Assembly (NCBI RefSeq): GCF_000682715.1
Contig: NZ_AWFH01000001.1
Span: forward strand, 186,001 to 250,000
Length of the DNA stretch: 64,000 nt
From: Hyphomonas atlantica corrig.
Lineage (GTDB): Bacteria > Pseudomonadota > Alphaproteobacteria > Caulobacterales > Hyphomonadaceae
Reading direction: 5' to 3'
This document shows positions 17,180-25,657 of this stretch, piece after piece. The notes beneath the pieces were generated by a model. That model saw nothing but the letters and a program-made list of their open reading frames with translations, did not search any database and was not told the origin of the DNA. How positions within the stretch are numbered: position 1 is the first letter of the stretch; each line of letters begins with the position of its first letter. The position numbers and the translations under genes are program-made.

Positions 17180-19630
17180 TCAGGCTGGTACGCTTTCGGT
17201 TAGGAGAAGCTCCTGGTTCTGAGCCGATTTGGTCACTTTCACAGGCAACCAGCACGTCACTTCCAGGCCGCCGCCATCAACCGGCTTCATGCCGACTATA
17301 CCACCATGCAGGTCAACAAAGTGCTTCACCAGAGCCAGGCCCAGGCCTGCGCCGCGCTGGTCTCCGGATACAAAACTGTCGAAACTGGTCGCGCGTTTAT
17401 CAGCCTCAAGACCCCGGCCATTGTCGCGAACGGACAAGGTCACCATGTCGCCCACACGCTGTGACGCAACGACGATTTCGCCGCCAGATTCGGTAAAGCG
17501 CAGAGAGTTCGAGATCAGATTGAACAGGATCTGCTTGATGCGGCGTTCGTCTGCGCGGATCACGCCAAGGTCGCCAATAATATCAGCGCGTACATTGATC
17601 TGCGTATCTTCCGCTTTCGACACGACCATTTCGACGCTCTCGTCAATGACATGGGCCAGGTCGACATCCTTGACGTCGAGATCCATTCGGCCCGCCTCGA
17701 TCATGGCGAGATCGAGAATATTCTCGATCAATTTGGACAGATGGTCAGACGCTGAAAGGATTGCACTGACATAATCAGACTGGCGTTCTGTCAGGTCTCC
17801 ATTGCGCTTGGTTTCCAGCAGCTCGGCATACCCGAAGATGACGGTGAGCGGCGAGCGCAATTGATAAGACACGTTGCGCACGAACTCTGTCTTCAACCGG
17901 TCCGCGGCTTCGAAGGCCTCGGCGCGATCGCGAAGGGCAGACTCAACGCGGCGTGTCGCCGTCACGTCCGCGAAAGCGATCAGTGTGTTCCCGTCCGGCA
18001 GCGGATGGGTCAGATATGTCAGGATCGACCCGTCAGACCGGCGCATCTCGCCCGTCGTGGACTGACGCGCCCGCGCAGAGGGGTCAGTGATATGACGCTT
18101 GATGGCATCCCACACATCGAGGTCGTGGAACAGCGGCACACAGTCTTCGATCACGGCGCTGTAGTCCGGGTGATCCTTCAACGTGTCATGATCAAGCGAC
18201 CAAAGGTGCTCAAATGCCTTGTTGAACAGTTTAAGCCGCCCGTCGCCGCCGAACACAACGACTGCCTCATGCAGATTGTCCAGCGTTGATGCTTGCGTCT
18301 TCACGATGGCGTTGAATTTCGTCTTCAGATCAAGCTCGCCAGTAATGTCCTTGAACAGCAACAACAGACCGCCCATCGGGTGGCGTTGACGCGTAACAGA
18401 CAGTGTCCGGTCATCCGGCAAGGACCAAGTGTCCTCTTTCACGCCATCGATATCGAGATAGTAAGACAGTTCTTCTGCGCGCCACTCGGCATAATTGGTC
18501 CGCGCGGGCAGCTTGCGGCGCTCGCGCAGGCGGTCCAGCAACTGGCCGTGGTTCGGACGATCCAGCAGGAAGCTCTCGTCCAGATCCCACATGTCGCGGA
18601 AGGCCTTGTTGTAGAAGGTCAACTTTCGGTCTGCACCAAAGATCGCCACGGCATCCGCAACGTGGTTGAGGGTCTCGTCATGCGCGCGAACATGGCGGTT
18701 CAGTTCCTCGCGGGCATTCTCCTGCGCAGTAACATCGAATGCCATCGCCCCTGCGCCACCGGAAAGCGGGAAGGTCAGCACACGCATCGCCCGGCGCTCA
18801 CCGTTGATAATCATATGCCGCGTTTCATCGATATCGGCGCCATCTGAAATCGTCTTGCGCGCTTGGTCTGCCGAGGCCTGATCCAGCATCAGCTGGCGAT
18901 CCAGAACACGGTCAAGGTTCACGCCATCCACGGCTTCAATATAAGACGGGTTTACCCATTGCAGCTTGCCCATGCCGGACACGCGCCAGGCCGGGAATGG
19001 GGCCTTGCCAAGCATATCCAGAAACGCTGTAGGGTCGCGCGCAATAACCTGCCGGGCTTCTTCCAGCTTGCCGCGAGCGGAACTTTCTTCGAGGCCCTTG
19101 ATCGTTGTGTCAGTCACCCAGACCACGGCGCGCGCGCCTGCTGTTCGACCATCGGCCTCAAGGAAGCGACCGGACGGACCAATGATCGTCAATGAAAACG
19201 CCTGTCCTGTGTCGCGCAGTTCGCGCATCCGAATCCGCAGCGTCGTGTCCTGACCGGAACTGTCGCGCGCCTCCAGATCAGCAAGGCCTTCAATGATCCG
19301 GACCGCCGGGTCTGGTGAAATGGCATCATCTGTAAAGCTGAGCAGCCCAGCCAATGCCACTGGAGATCCATACAGTTCTGGCGGGGTCATTTCTTCGCTG
19401 TCGGGCTCAAGCGCGTCGCCCTGCCAGACCAGAATGACGCCTGGATGCGCACCGAGAATTGAGCGGTGTTCCGCCAGAAGCGTTTCCAGATCCGAAGACC
19501 GATCCTTGTATTTACGGGCAGCACCGCGGGCGCCGTCGGAGACACGCAAGGCCCAAAGCAGGGCCGCAAGCCCCAGCGCCGTCGCGCCGGCAGACATGAT
19601 GAGTGGTACCTGGTCCGCCGTAATTGCCAT
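17180..19630 (-). CDS. divL: DivL-like multi-PAS tyrosine pseudo-histidine kinase (cell-cycle regulator)
   Basis: An 816-residue protein with one N-terminal TM helix (residues about 8-27), a short coiled linker, then several PAS domains, two of them clear repeats (HVADAVAIFGADRKLTFYNKAFRDMWDLD and NLHEAVVVFGGDGRLKLFNKAFEHLWSLD). A HisKA/HATPase_c module ends it. The H-box reads FVRNVSYQLRSPLTVI, so the phospho-accepting His is Tyr589 (TAT codon, complement of 17864-17866). N-box NLISNSLRFTESGG and G-boxes DNGRGLE and GAGLGLALVKHF are intact. Tyr at this site is the hallmark of Caulobacter DivL, which binds DivK-P and controls CckA and hence CtrA. A CtrA-type box lies 77 bases upstream of the start. 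Confidence 0.82.
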   Translation of the reverse strand: MAITADQVPLIMSAGATALGLAALLWALRVSDGARGAARKYKDRSSDLETLLAEHRSILGAHPGVILVWQGDALEPDSEEMTPPELYGSPVALAGLLSFTDDAISPDPAVRIIEGLADLEARDSSGQDTTLRIRMRELRDTGQAFSLTIIGPSGRFLEADGRTAGARAVVWVTDTTIKGLEESSARGKLEEARQVIARDPTAFLDMLGKAPFPAWRVSGMGKLQWVNPSYIEAVDGVNLDRVLDRQLMLDQASADQARKTISDGADIDETRHMIINGERRAMRVLTFPLSGGAGAMAFDVTAQENAREELNRHVRAHDETLNHVADAVAIFGADRKLTFYNKAFRDMWDLDESFLLDRPNHGQLLDRLRERRKLPARTNYAEWRAEELSYYLDIDGVKEDTWSLPDDRTLSVTRQRHPMGGLLLLFKDITGELDLKTKFNAIVKTQASTLDNLHEAVVVFGGDGRLKLFNKAFEHLWSLDHDTLKDHPDYSAVIEDCVPLFHDLDVWDAIKRHITDPSARARQSTTGEMRRSDGSILTYLTHPLPDGNTLIAFADVTATRRVESALRDRAEAFEAADRLKTEFVRNVSYQLRSPLTVIFGYAELLETKRNGDLTERQSDYVSAILSASDHLSKLIENILDLAMIEAGRMDLDVKDVDLAHVIDESVEMVVSKAEDTQINVRADIIGDLGVIRADERRIKQILFNLISNSLRFTESGGEIVVASQRVGDMVTLSVRDNGRGLEADKRATSFDSFVSGDQRGAGLGLALVKHFVDLHGGIVGMKPVDGGGLEVTCWLPVKVTKSAQNQELLLTESVPA

Positions 19631-19706
19631 AGTGTCTTCAATCCAAATCGCACGAATCGGGCACCATACGGCGACCGCAACTGGTTAACGGATTGCTCCC
19701 TTTGCG

Positions 19707-19722
19707 TTAAGGCGGCGTTAAC
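19707..19722. promoter_or_regulatory. CtrA-type box TTAA-N7-TTAAC between divL and the EF-hand gene
   Basis: TTAA (19707-19710), seven bases GGCGGCG, then TTAAC (19718-19722) exactly fits the full CtrA consensus TTAA-N7-TTAAC. A further TTAAC half-site lies at 19685-19689. It sits in the divergent intergenic region, 77 bases from the divL start and 107 from the EF-hand start, and is the only full site I found in an intergenic region of this window. Confidence 0.6.
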
Positions 19723-19828
19723 AAGAGGCTAATGCGAGACGGCTTCGGGGACAAGATAACTGAAACGTTATGTTGCAAAAACGCCACACCATCTTACTCT
19801 GCATCGTCAAACCTTCATGGAGTTGTCG

Positions 19829-20386
19829 ATGCGCAACCTGATTTTTGCCTTGTCCGCCGCCGCTGTATGCGCCCTCGTCGCTCCAACTGCCGCGGGCGCA
19901 GGTGATGATGATCTGGATGAACTGGTGCGCTTGCCCGGACAGGCCTATCCCGGCCCTTCCAAACGGAAAGCCCCGCCGAATGCGCACGCACCCGATCGCT
20001 TGGTATCCGGTGGCGGCCTGATCGTGAGCTTTGACACTGACCTTGATGGCGAGGTGACACAAGACGAGCTCGCGGCTGGTATTTCGGCCGCCTTCGCAGA
20101 AGCGGACACGAATGAAGATGGTTATCTCAGCCCGCTGGAACAGCTCACCTGGGCCGAGAGCCAACCAATTCGAGACGACACGCTCGGCAATCCGGCGCGG
20201 TTCGATCCAAATCTGGACCGCCAGGCCAGCTTTGAGGAATTCAAAACGGTTTTGACGCGATTTGCGGCGGATTTCGCCAGCGAGTCCGGCAGCATCAACA
20301 TCGCTGACTTGAAGGCACCGAAACCTGAAAGGCAGGATAAACCGAGATTTGCCCGGACCGAAACAGATCGGCCCCCACGCAACTAG
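19829..20386 (+). CDS. Secreted EF-hand calcium-binding protein
   Basis: Signal peptide MRNLIFALSAAAVCALVAPTAAGA starts at ATG 19829, chosen because GGAG lies six bases before it; the in-frame ATG at 19817 overlaps that Shine-Dalgarno. Two canonical EF-hand loops are present: DTDLDGEVTQDE and DTNEDGYLSPLE. A third, DPNLDRQASFEE, has Arg where Gly is usual and is probably weak. The predicted product is a periplasmic calcium-binding protein of 185 aa with a basic, Pro-rich tail. It is divergent from divL, and its stop overlaps the aguB end by four bases. Confidence 0.83.
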   Translation: MRNLIFALSAAAVCALVAPTAAGAGDDDLDELVRLPGQAYPGPSKRKAPPNAHAPDRLVSGGGLIVSFDTDLDGEVTQDELAAGISAAFAEADTNEDGYLSPLEQLTWAESQPIRDDTLGNPARFDPNLDRQASFEEFKTVLTRFAADFASESGSINIADLKAPKPERQDKPRFARTETDRPPRN

Positions 20387-21225
20387 GTAAGGATGTCGTA
20401 GAGATCCGTGCGGCGGTCTCGGAAGAAGCCCCAGGCTGCTCGTTCCCGGTCTATTTCGTCCAGATCAAACTCGGCGACGAGTACGCCCTGCTCTGTCCGC
20501 CCGAAATCGATCACGATCTCACCCGTCGGGTCGGCAATGAAACTCGTGCCGTAAAACACCTGCCCCTCCTCATCGCCGACGCGATTGGCTGCGACAACCG
20601 GAATCGTGTTCGACACAGCATGACCTTGCATGGCCCGGCGCCAGCGCGCCGCGGTGTCGAGGCTCGCATCCTGCGGCTCAGCGCCAATGGCTGTAGGGTA
20701 GAGCAGCGCGTCCGCTCCCATGAGGGACATGGCCCGCGCCGCTTCCGGGAACCATTGATCCCAGCAAATACCGACGCCGAGACGCCCCTTCATCGTGTCC
20801 CAGACACGGAAGCCAGTATCGCCCGGGCGGAAATAGTATTTTTCCTGATAGCCCGGCCCATCTGGAATGTGACTCTTGCGATAGACCCCCAGCGGTGTTC
20901 CGTCCGCATCGATCATGACAAGTGAATTGTAATAGTGCGGCCCATCCTTCTCATAGATGGAGACCGGTATGACGACGCCGAGTTCCGCTGCGAGTTCCGA
21001 CAGTTGCTCAACAGCGGGGTGTTCTCGCCAAGGGTAGGCACGCGCAAAATGCTCTTCTTCCTGCGTCTTGCAGAAATAGTAGCCGGTAAACAGCTCCGGC
21101 GGGAGAACAACATCTGCGCCCTTCTCTGCTGCTTCACGCACAAAGGCGGCCACGCGGTCGATATTGTCCTGCTCATCGTCTGACGGCGTGAACTGAATGC
21201 TGGCAAGGGTCAGAGTGCGGGTCAT
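20383..21225 (-). CDS. aguB: N-carbamoylputrescine amidase
   Basis: Hydrolyses N-carbamoylputrescine to putrescine, CO2 and ammonia. Carbon-nitrogen hydrolase (nitrilase) triad: Glu in VLPPELFTGYYF, Lys in YRKSHIPDGPGYQEKYYF and Cys in GVGICWDQWFPEAAR. The YRKSHIPDGPGYQEKYYF segment and the C-terminal EIDRERAAWGFFRDRRTDLY are specific to the plant/bacterial AguB group. Length 280 aa is typical. It is downstream of aguA (16 bases apart), so the pair converts agmatine to putrescine. Confidence 0.94.
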   Translation of the reverse strand: MTRTLTLASIQFTPSDDEQDNIDRVAAFVREAAEKGADVVLPPELFTGYYFCKTQEEEHFARAYPWREHPAVEQLSELAAELGVVIPVSIYEKDGPHYYNSLVMIDADGTPLGVYRKSHIPDGPGYQEKYYFRPGDTGFRVWDTMKGRLGVGICWDQWFPEAARAMSLMGADALLYPTAIGAEPQDASLDTAARWRRAMQGHAVSNTIPVVAANRVGDEEGQVFYGTSFIADPTGEIVIDFGRTEQGVLVAEFDLDEIDRERAAWGFFRDRRTDLYDILT

Positions 21226-21241
21226 GTCTGTCTCCTGAAAG

Positions 21242-22237
21242 TCAGGCTGGAATTTCGCGGGTCATGCAGTGGAAGCTGCCTCCGCCATTGAGGATGTGCC
21301 GCGCCGGCAAGCCAATCACCTGGCGTCCCTCAAATAAGGCGCTCAGCTCGGCCAATGCCACCAGGCTATAACGATCCTCATACACCGGTACGAGAACGAC
21401 CCCATTCGTGATCGCGAAATTCATATGGCTTGCCGGAATGGGATTACCATCCTCATCCTTCACAAGACCCGGTGACGGTATGGTCGTTACTTCCAGCCCG
21501 GCCCTGCGTAGCGTTGTCTCAATCTCCTGCAAGGTTTCCGCATTCGGATCGTCATCGCCTGAGGGATGCTGGCAGATCGCATGCCCCGGAGAGATGAAAC
21601 GTGCAACATTGTCGACATGGCCGTCCGTATGATCATTGAGCAGGCCATCGCCCAGCCAGATGTATTCATGGACGCCAAGCGCGTGCGAAATGGCCAATTC
21701 GATTTCGGACTGGTCGAGATCAGGATTGCGGTTTGCGTTCAACAGGCACTGCCCGGTCGTCAACAGACGGCCTGTGCCATCAGCATCAATCCCACCACCT
21801 TCAAGAACCAGATCATGAGACTCTGTATTAATGTTCTCGAAGTCTGCGATCGCCACAGCTGTTTCGGTATCGCCGGGCATCAGGTATTTCCCGCCCCACC
21901 CATTGAACCGGAACGTCTGCGCCTTTCGCGCATCGCCAGAGCCGGTAATGATCGGTCCGGTATCGCGCAGCCAAATATCTCCTGTCGGAATACGGCAGAT
22001 GTCGGCGCAATCACCCACCGCTGCGCGCGCGGTTTCTTCCGCTTCATCCGAGCCCACTGCAACGCGGATCGGTACGAAGTCAGATGCCGCGCGGATAAAA
22101 CCGGCGATATCGGCGCGAGGCCCGTCCAGATTGCCGCCCCACTCCTCAACAAGGCGGGGCCAGCCGACCCAAAGAGCAGCATGCGGGGCCCATTCGGGCG
22201 GGAGGTGAGGTTTCATATCAGACATTGAGCGCGCCAT
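21242..22237 (-). CDS. aguA: Agmatine deiminase
   Basis: Converts agmatine to N-carbamoylputrescine and ammonia. Pentein-fold guanidino-group enzyme: MPPEW-like start (HLPPEWAPHAALWVGWP), IWLRDTGPIITG, FNGWGGKY, LEGGGID with the acidic substrate ligand, the catalytic His region LLNDHTDGHVDNVARF, and the catalytic Cys in NGGGSFHCMTREIP at the very C-terminus. There are three in-frame Met codons at the N-terminus (residues 1, 5 and 8) and no clear Shine-Dalgarno, so the exact start is open. First gene of the aguA-aguB unit. Confidence 0.94.
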   Translation of the reverse strand: MARSMSDMKPHLPPEWAPHAALWVGWPRLVEEWGGNLDGPRADIAGFIRAASDFVPIRVAVGSDEAEETARAAVGDCADICRIPTGDIWLRDTGPIITGSGDARKAQTFRFNGWGGKYLMPGDTETAVAIADFENINTESHDLVLEGGGIDADGTGRLLTTGQCLLNANRNPDLDQSEIELAISHALGVHEYIWLGDGLLNDHTDGHVDNVARFISPGHAICQHPSGDDDPNAETLQEIETTLRRAGLEVTTIPSPGLVKDEDGNPIPASHMNFAITNGVVLVPVYEDRYSLVALAELSALFEGRQVIGLPARHILNGGGSFHCMTREIPA

Positions 22238-22255
22238 GCCACAGCTTGTTCCAAA

Positions 22256-22287
22256 GGAAAAGGGCGGCCCTTCGCAGAGCCGCCCTT
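22256..22287 (-). terminator. Intrinsic terminator after the TonB receptor gene
   Basis: Read on the minus strand, AAGGGCGGC (22287-22279) pairs with GCCGCCCTT (22268-22260) across a 10-base loop, followed by TTT and CC. It lies 30 bases after the receptor stop and just ahead of aguA, so it should separate the receptor transcript from aguAB. Confidence 0.75.
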
Positions 22288-22316
22288 CCCGATTTCAAAT
22301 TACGAAGTTCAGAAGA

Positions 22317-25300
22317 CTAGAACTCGTAACGCAGGCCGAAGCGGATTTCGTAGCGCGATGCATCGCCCTGGCGAGATTCACAGTCACCCGCCTGGAAGTC
22401 ATCAACAGCGCATACTGACGGGAAGCCAGGCTCGCGCAGGATGCCCCACTCGTCGTTCAGCAGGTTGGTGAAGTTGTCGACCACGATGAAGCCGGAAGCC
22501 TTGTGATCAAGGAAGCCAGGGAATTCCTGCTCCAGCTTGATGTCGACCTTGCCCCACCAGGAACCTTCTTCGCCGTTGCGCTCTGCACCAGCAGCAAGGA
22601 ACGGGCTGCCTTCGAGGTAAGGCGTGAAGCCGGTGATGCTGTTCGGGTCACCACCGAACACAACGCTGTACGGACGGCCTGACACAGCCTGGCCGAAGGC
22701 CGAGAACGTGGTCAGATTGTCACCGAAGAAGGCACGCTCGTAATTGGCGAGCGCCGTGAAGCGGTGCTTCGTGTTGTAGTCAGACGTTGAAGCGCTGACA
22801 TCCTGCGGGTCACCGAATGCGCGGTTGACGTAGTTCGAGAATGCCACGGAAGACGTCATCGGGTGAACGTCTTCTGCATCTGTGTAGGCATAGCCCAGGG
22901 ACCAGTCGAGACCGAAGTCATAAGACTTCGAAACCGAACCGGAAACGAGCAGCGACTTGGCATCGCTCTTCGAGTTGGTCAGCACGAAGGCTGGCTCACG
23001 AACGCTGCTGTAGGTCGGGTAGACACGGCCGTCGACTGTCGTCGTGCCGGTCTGCTCGAGGTCACCACGGATCCAGACTGCGCTGTCCTGGCTGACCGTG
23101 TAGAGGATGTCACCGGAGAGGACATACTCACCGCCGAGCGCAGGTGCGTCAGCATAGTACGTACCGCCGAGAGCGAACTTCCACTCGGATGGGATTTCGA
23201 AGTTCGGATCAAGATAGTTGATCTCGAAGTTCGAACCTTCGCCAGCAGCAACAGCGTCGATCATGGATTGTGGAACACAATAACCTGGGCCGGTCGGTAC
23301 GCCATCTTCACACAGACCATAGTCGATGTCGAAGAGCGACGTCACACCGTCTTCGAGACCGAATGCACCACCGTCAGCACCGAACTGAAGCACGTTGTTG
23401 CCCGAGTAAGTGTTCGACAGCCAGACGTTCGGGTTACCACCGGAGTAGAGGCCGACACCACCGCGCAGGTCGAGATTGTCAGAGAAGTCCCACTCGAAGC
23501 CAAGACGCGGCTGGAGCAGACCTTCACCATCCAGGGTCTGACCGTTGGTGAAGCCGTAGTCAGCCAGGAAGTCCGGGTTGGTTTCCGGAGCGTCGTCAGT
23601 TGTGTACCAGTCGTAACGCAGGCCAGCGATTACGATAACGCCGTTGCCGAGGTCGATTTCGTCCTGACCGTACAGCGTGTTGATTTCGTAACCCCAATCA
23701 GCAGCAGCATTGTTTGGGTCACCGGTTGGCGAGTTGTTGTAGTTGACGTTGTCAGCAAGGCCGAGACGGAAGTTTTCGATTGCTGGATCGAACACGCCTG
23801 GCAGGGTCGCTCCGCTGTTTGCGTCGAAGTCGATCTCGGTTTCAACGTGCTGAACGAACATGTTGAACACGTCGAGGGCTTCACGCTCATAGCCGAAGCT
23901 GAAATTGTGGTTGCCTGCCGAGTAGTAACCTTTCAGCGCGAGGCTGAGGGTTTCGTAGTAGAGCTTGTTCGCCTGACGGGAGTCGTCGCCGCCGAGGTAG
24001 ACGTCTACATCGTCGGTTTCGATCGTGATCTCACCGAAGTCGGTGCCGCCAACGGAAACCTGACGGTTGTCCAGTTCGGAGTAAGCAACGCGAATCTCGG
24101 TGGAGAAGTTGTCGGTCCAGTCGGAATAGAGCGAACCAGCGTAAGCGGTCAGTTCTGCGCCACGCTCATAGAGGTGGTTGGAGAATTCCAGCTCATCGGA
24201 GTCACCGTCAGACTGAGCGATGTTGAAGCCATCGTTCCAGTTATAGGTGAAGGATGCGCGGTGATCATTGCTGATGTTCCAGTCGAGTTTGACGAGGATC
24301 TTCTCGTCAGAATTGTCAGCGCTGGTCGGGATCGTGCCCGGATCATAGCCATAGAGTTCCATGGCGATGTTGCGGATTTCGTCGACTTCAGCCTGCGTGA
24401 TGTCAACTTCGTTGACGGCGCCAGAACCGATCGGTCCGCGGTCAAACAGGTTCACACCTTCCAGCTTCTCGTAAGCAGCGAAGAAGAACAGCTTGTCCTT
24501 GATGATCGGGCCACCAACGCCGAAACCATAGCGGTATTCGTCATACTCACCGGTCGTGATGTCGTCGCCTTCGAGCGTGTCTGCGCGCAGGCCATCATTG
24601 GTGTAGTCACCAAAGAGGTAGCCGTGGATTTCGTTCGTACCAGACTTCGTAACAGCGTTGATGTTACAAGCGGAGAAGCCGCCATACTGAACATCAAACG
24701 GTGCCAGTTCGACAGCAACCTGCTCAACAGCGTCGTAGGAGAACGGGATACGCTCGGTTGGGTAGCCGTTGGAGTTCAGGCCGAAATTGTCGTTCATGCG
24801 AACGCCGTCAACGGTCAGTGAGTTGAAGCGGGAGTTCTTACCGCCACACTGAACAGCGTTGATGTCGCCGCGAGATTCGTCAACGTAGATACGCGGGTCG
24901 AGGCGCAGAACGTCGGTGATGTTGCGGTTGATCGCTGGCGCTTTCTGAAGCGTTTCCAAACCGAAGGAGGCCGACGGACCGGTTGCGGTCGGTGCAAGGT
25001 CTGCAGCCGATGCAGTCACAACGATCGTGTCCTGGCGAGCTTCTGCGTCAGCAGAAAGCACGAAGTCGACCTGCGTTGCGTCGCCGAGGTTCAGGCCAAC
25101 GTCTTCCAGGTACTGACCCTGCAGGTCGGTGGAAGTGACAGACACAACATAGTCGTTGGAGATCGGCAGGCTGCGGATCGTGTACTGGCCAACCTGGTTG
25201 GTCGTAGCCGTACGTGTAAGTCCTGTGGTCGGGTCAGTAACCGTCACCATCGCGCCGGCGACGGCTTGACCATCATCATTCGTGACCTGTCCACGAATGG

Positions 25301-25394
25301 AAGAAGTTGTAACCTGCGCCATCGCGACGCCGGCCATGCTGAGCGCAATAGCAGATACGGCTGCCCCGCGCCCGAATGTGGTCCAATTTGTCAT
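22317..25394 (-). CDS. TonB-dependent receptor with carboxypeptidase-regulatory N-terminal domain (OAR type)
   Basis: Outer-membrane active transporter of 1025 aa. Signal peptide about 1-26 (ends MAGVAMAQ), a CarboxypepD_reg/CNA-B-like beta-sandwich about 30-115 (SIRGQVTNDDGQAVAGAMVTVTD), then the plug with SASFGLETLQKAPAINRNITDVL and SRFNSLTVDGVRMNDNFGLNSNG. The beta-barrel ends in the classical aromatic terminus (FGLRYEF). Two Cys residues in the plug (NAVQCGGKN, FSACNINAV) may form a disulfide. Such OAR/SusC-like receptors move large or complex nutrients; the substrate is not deducible. GGGGA lies upstream of ATG. Divergent from the GT39 gene. Confidence 0.92.
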   Translation of the reverse strand: MTNWTTFGRGAAVSAIALSMAGVAMAQVTTSSIRGQVTNDDGQAVAGAMVTVTDPTTGLTRTATTNQVGQYTIRSLPISNDYVVSVTSTDLQGQYLEDVGLNLGDATQVDFVLSADAEARQDTIVVTASAADLAPTATGPSASFGLETLQKAPAINRNITDVLRLDPRIYVDESRGDINAVQCGGKNSRFNSLTVDGVRMNDNFGLNSNGYPTERIPFSYDAVEQVAVELAPFDVQYGGFSACNINAVTKSGTNEIHGYLFGDYTNDGLRADTLEGDDITTGEYDEYRYGFGVGGPIIKDKLFFFAAYEKLEGVNLFDRGPIGSGAVNEVDITQAEVDEIRNIAMELYGYDPGTIPTSADNSDEKILVKLDWNISNDHRASFTYNWNDGFNIAQSDGDSDELEFSNHLYERGAELTAYAGSLYSDWTDNFSTEIRVAYSELDNRQVSVGGTDFGEITIETDDVDVYLGGDDSRQANKLYYETLSLALKGYYSAGNHNFSFGYEREALDVFNMFVQHVETEIDFDANSGATLPGVFDPAIENFRLGLADNVNYNNSPTGDPNNAAADWGYEINTLYGQDEIDLGNGVIVIAGLRYDWYTTDDAPETNPDFLADYGFTNGQTLDGEGLLQPRLGFEWDFSDNLDLRGGVGLYSGGNPNVWLSNTYSGNNVLQFGADGGAFGLEDGVTSLFDIDYGLCEDGVPTGPGYCVPQSMIDAVAAGEGSNFEINYLDPNFEIPSEWKFALGGTYYADAPALGGEYVLSGDILYTVSQDSAVWIRGDLEQTGTTTVDGRVYPTYSSVREPAFVLTNSKSDAKSLLVSGSVSKSYDFGLDWSLGYAYTDAEDVHPMTSSVAFSNYVNRAFGDPQDVSASTSDYNTKHRFTALANYERAFFGDNLTTFSAFGQAVSGRPYSVVFGGDPNSITGFTPYLEGSPFLAAGAERNGEEGSWWGKVDIKLEQEFPGFLDHKASGFIVVDNFTNLLNDEWGILREPGFPSVCAVDDFQAGDCESRQGDASRYEIRFGLRYEF

Positions 25395-25657
25395 GACTAT
25401 TCCCCTAGTCGGTGATGCGCCAGCAACCGCCCCTTGCGGGTCGCCGGTACTGCGGGTCGGATAACGACACCAGATGACAGATTAGTGACAAGATCTTGAA
25501 GGTTCAGCACTAAATTCCATTCCAGCAGGCAATCGATTTGTTGCGATGCAAAAAAGACACGGTTTGAGGGCATCCCTGCGCAGATATCGTGCGATCCGGG
25601 ATAATGTGTGCTTTACGGCGGCAATATAAGTCTCAGGATGAGAAGGAATCGCGCCCC

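Noticed and set aside
22863-24821. A 652-codon plus-strand open frame opposite the TonB receptor
   Set aside because: It is the mirror of a strongly biased coding sequence; its composition (Val/Glu/Asp rich, no domains) and lack of a Shine-Dalgarno mark it as a shadow.
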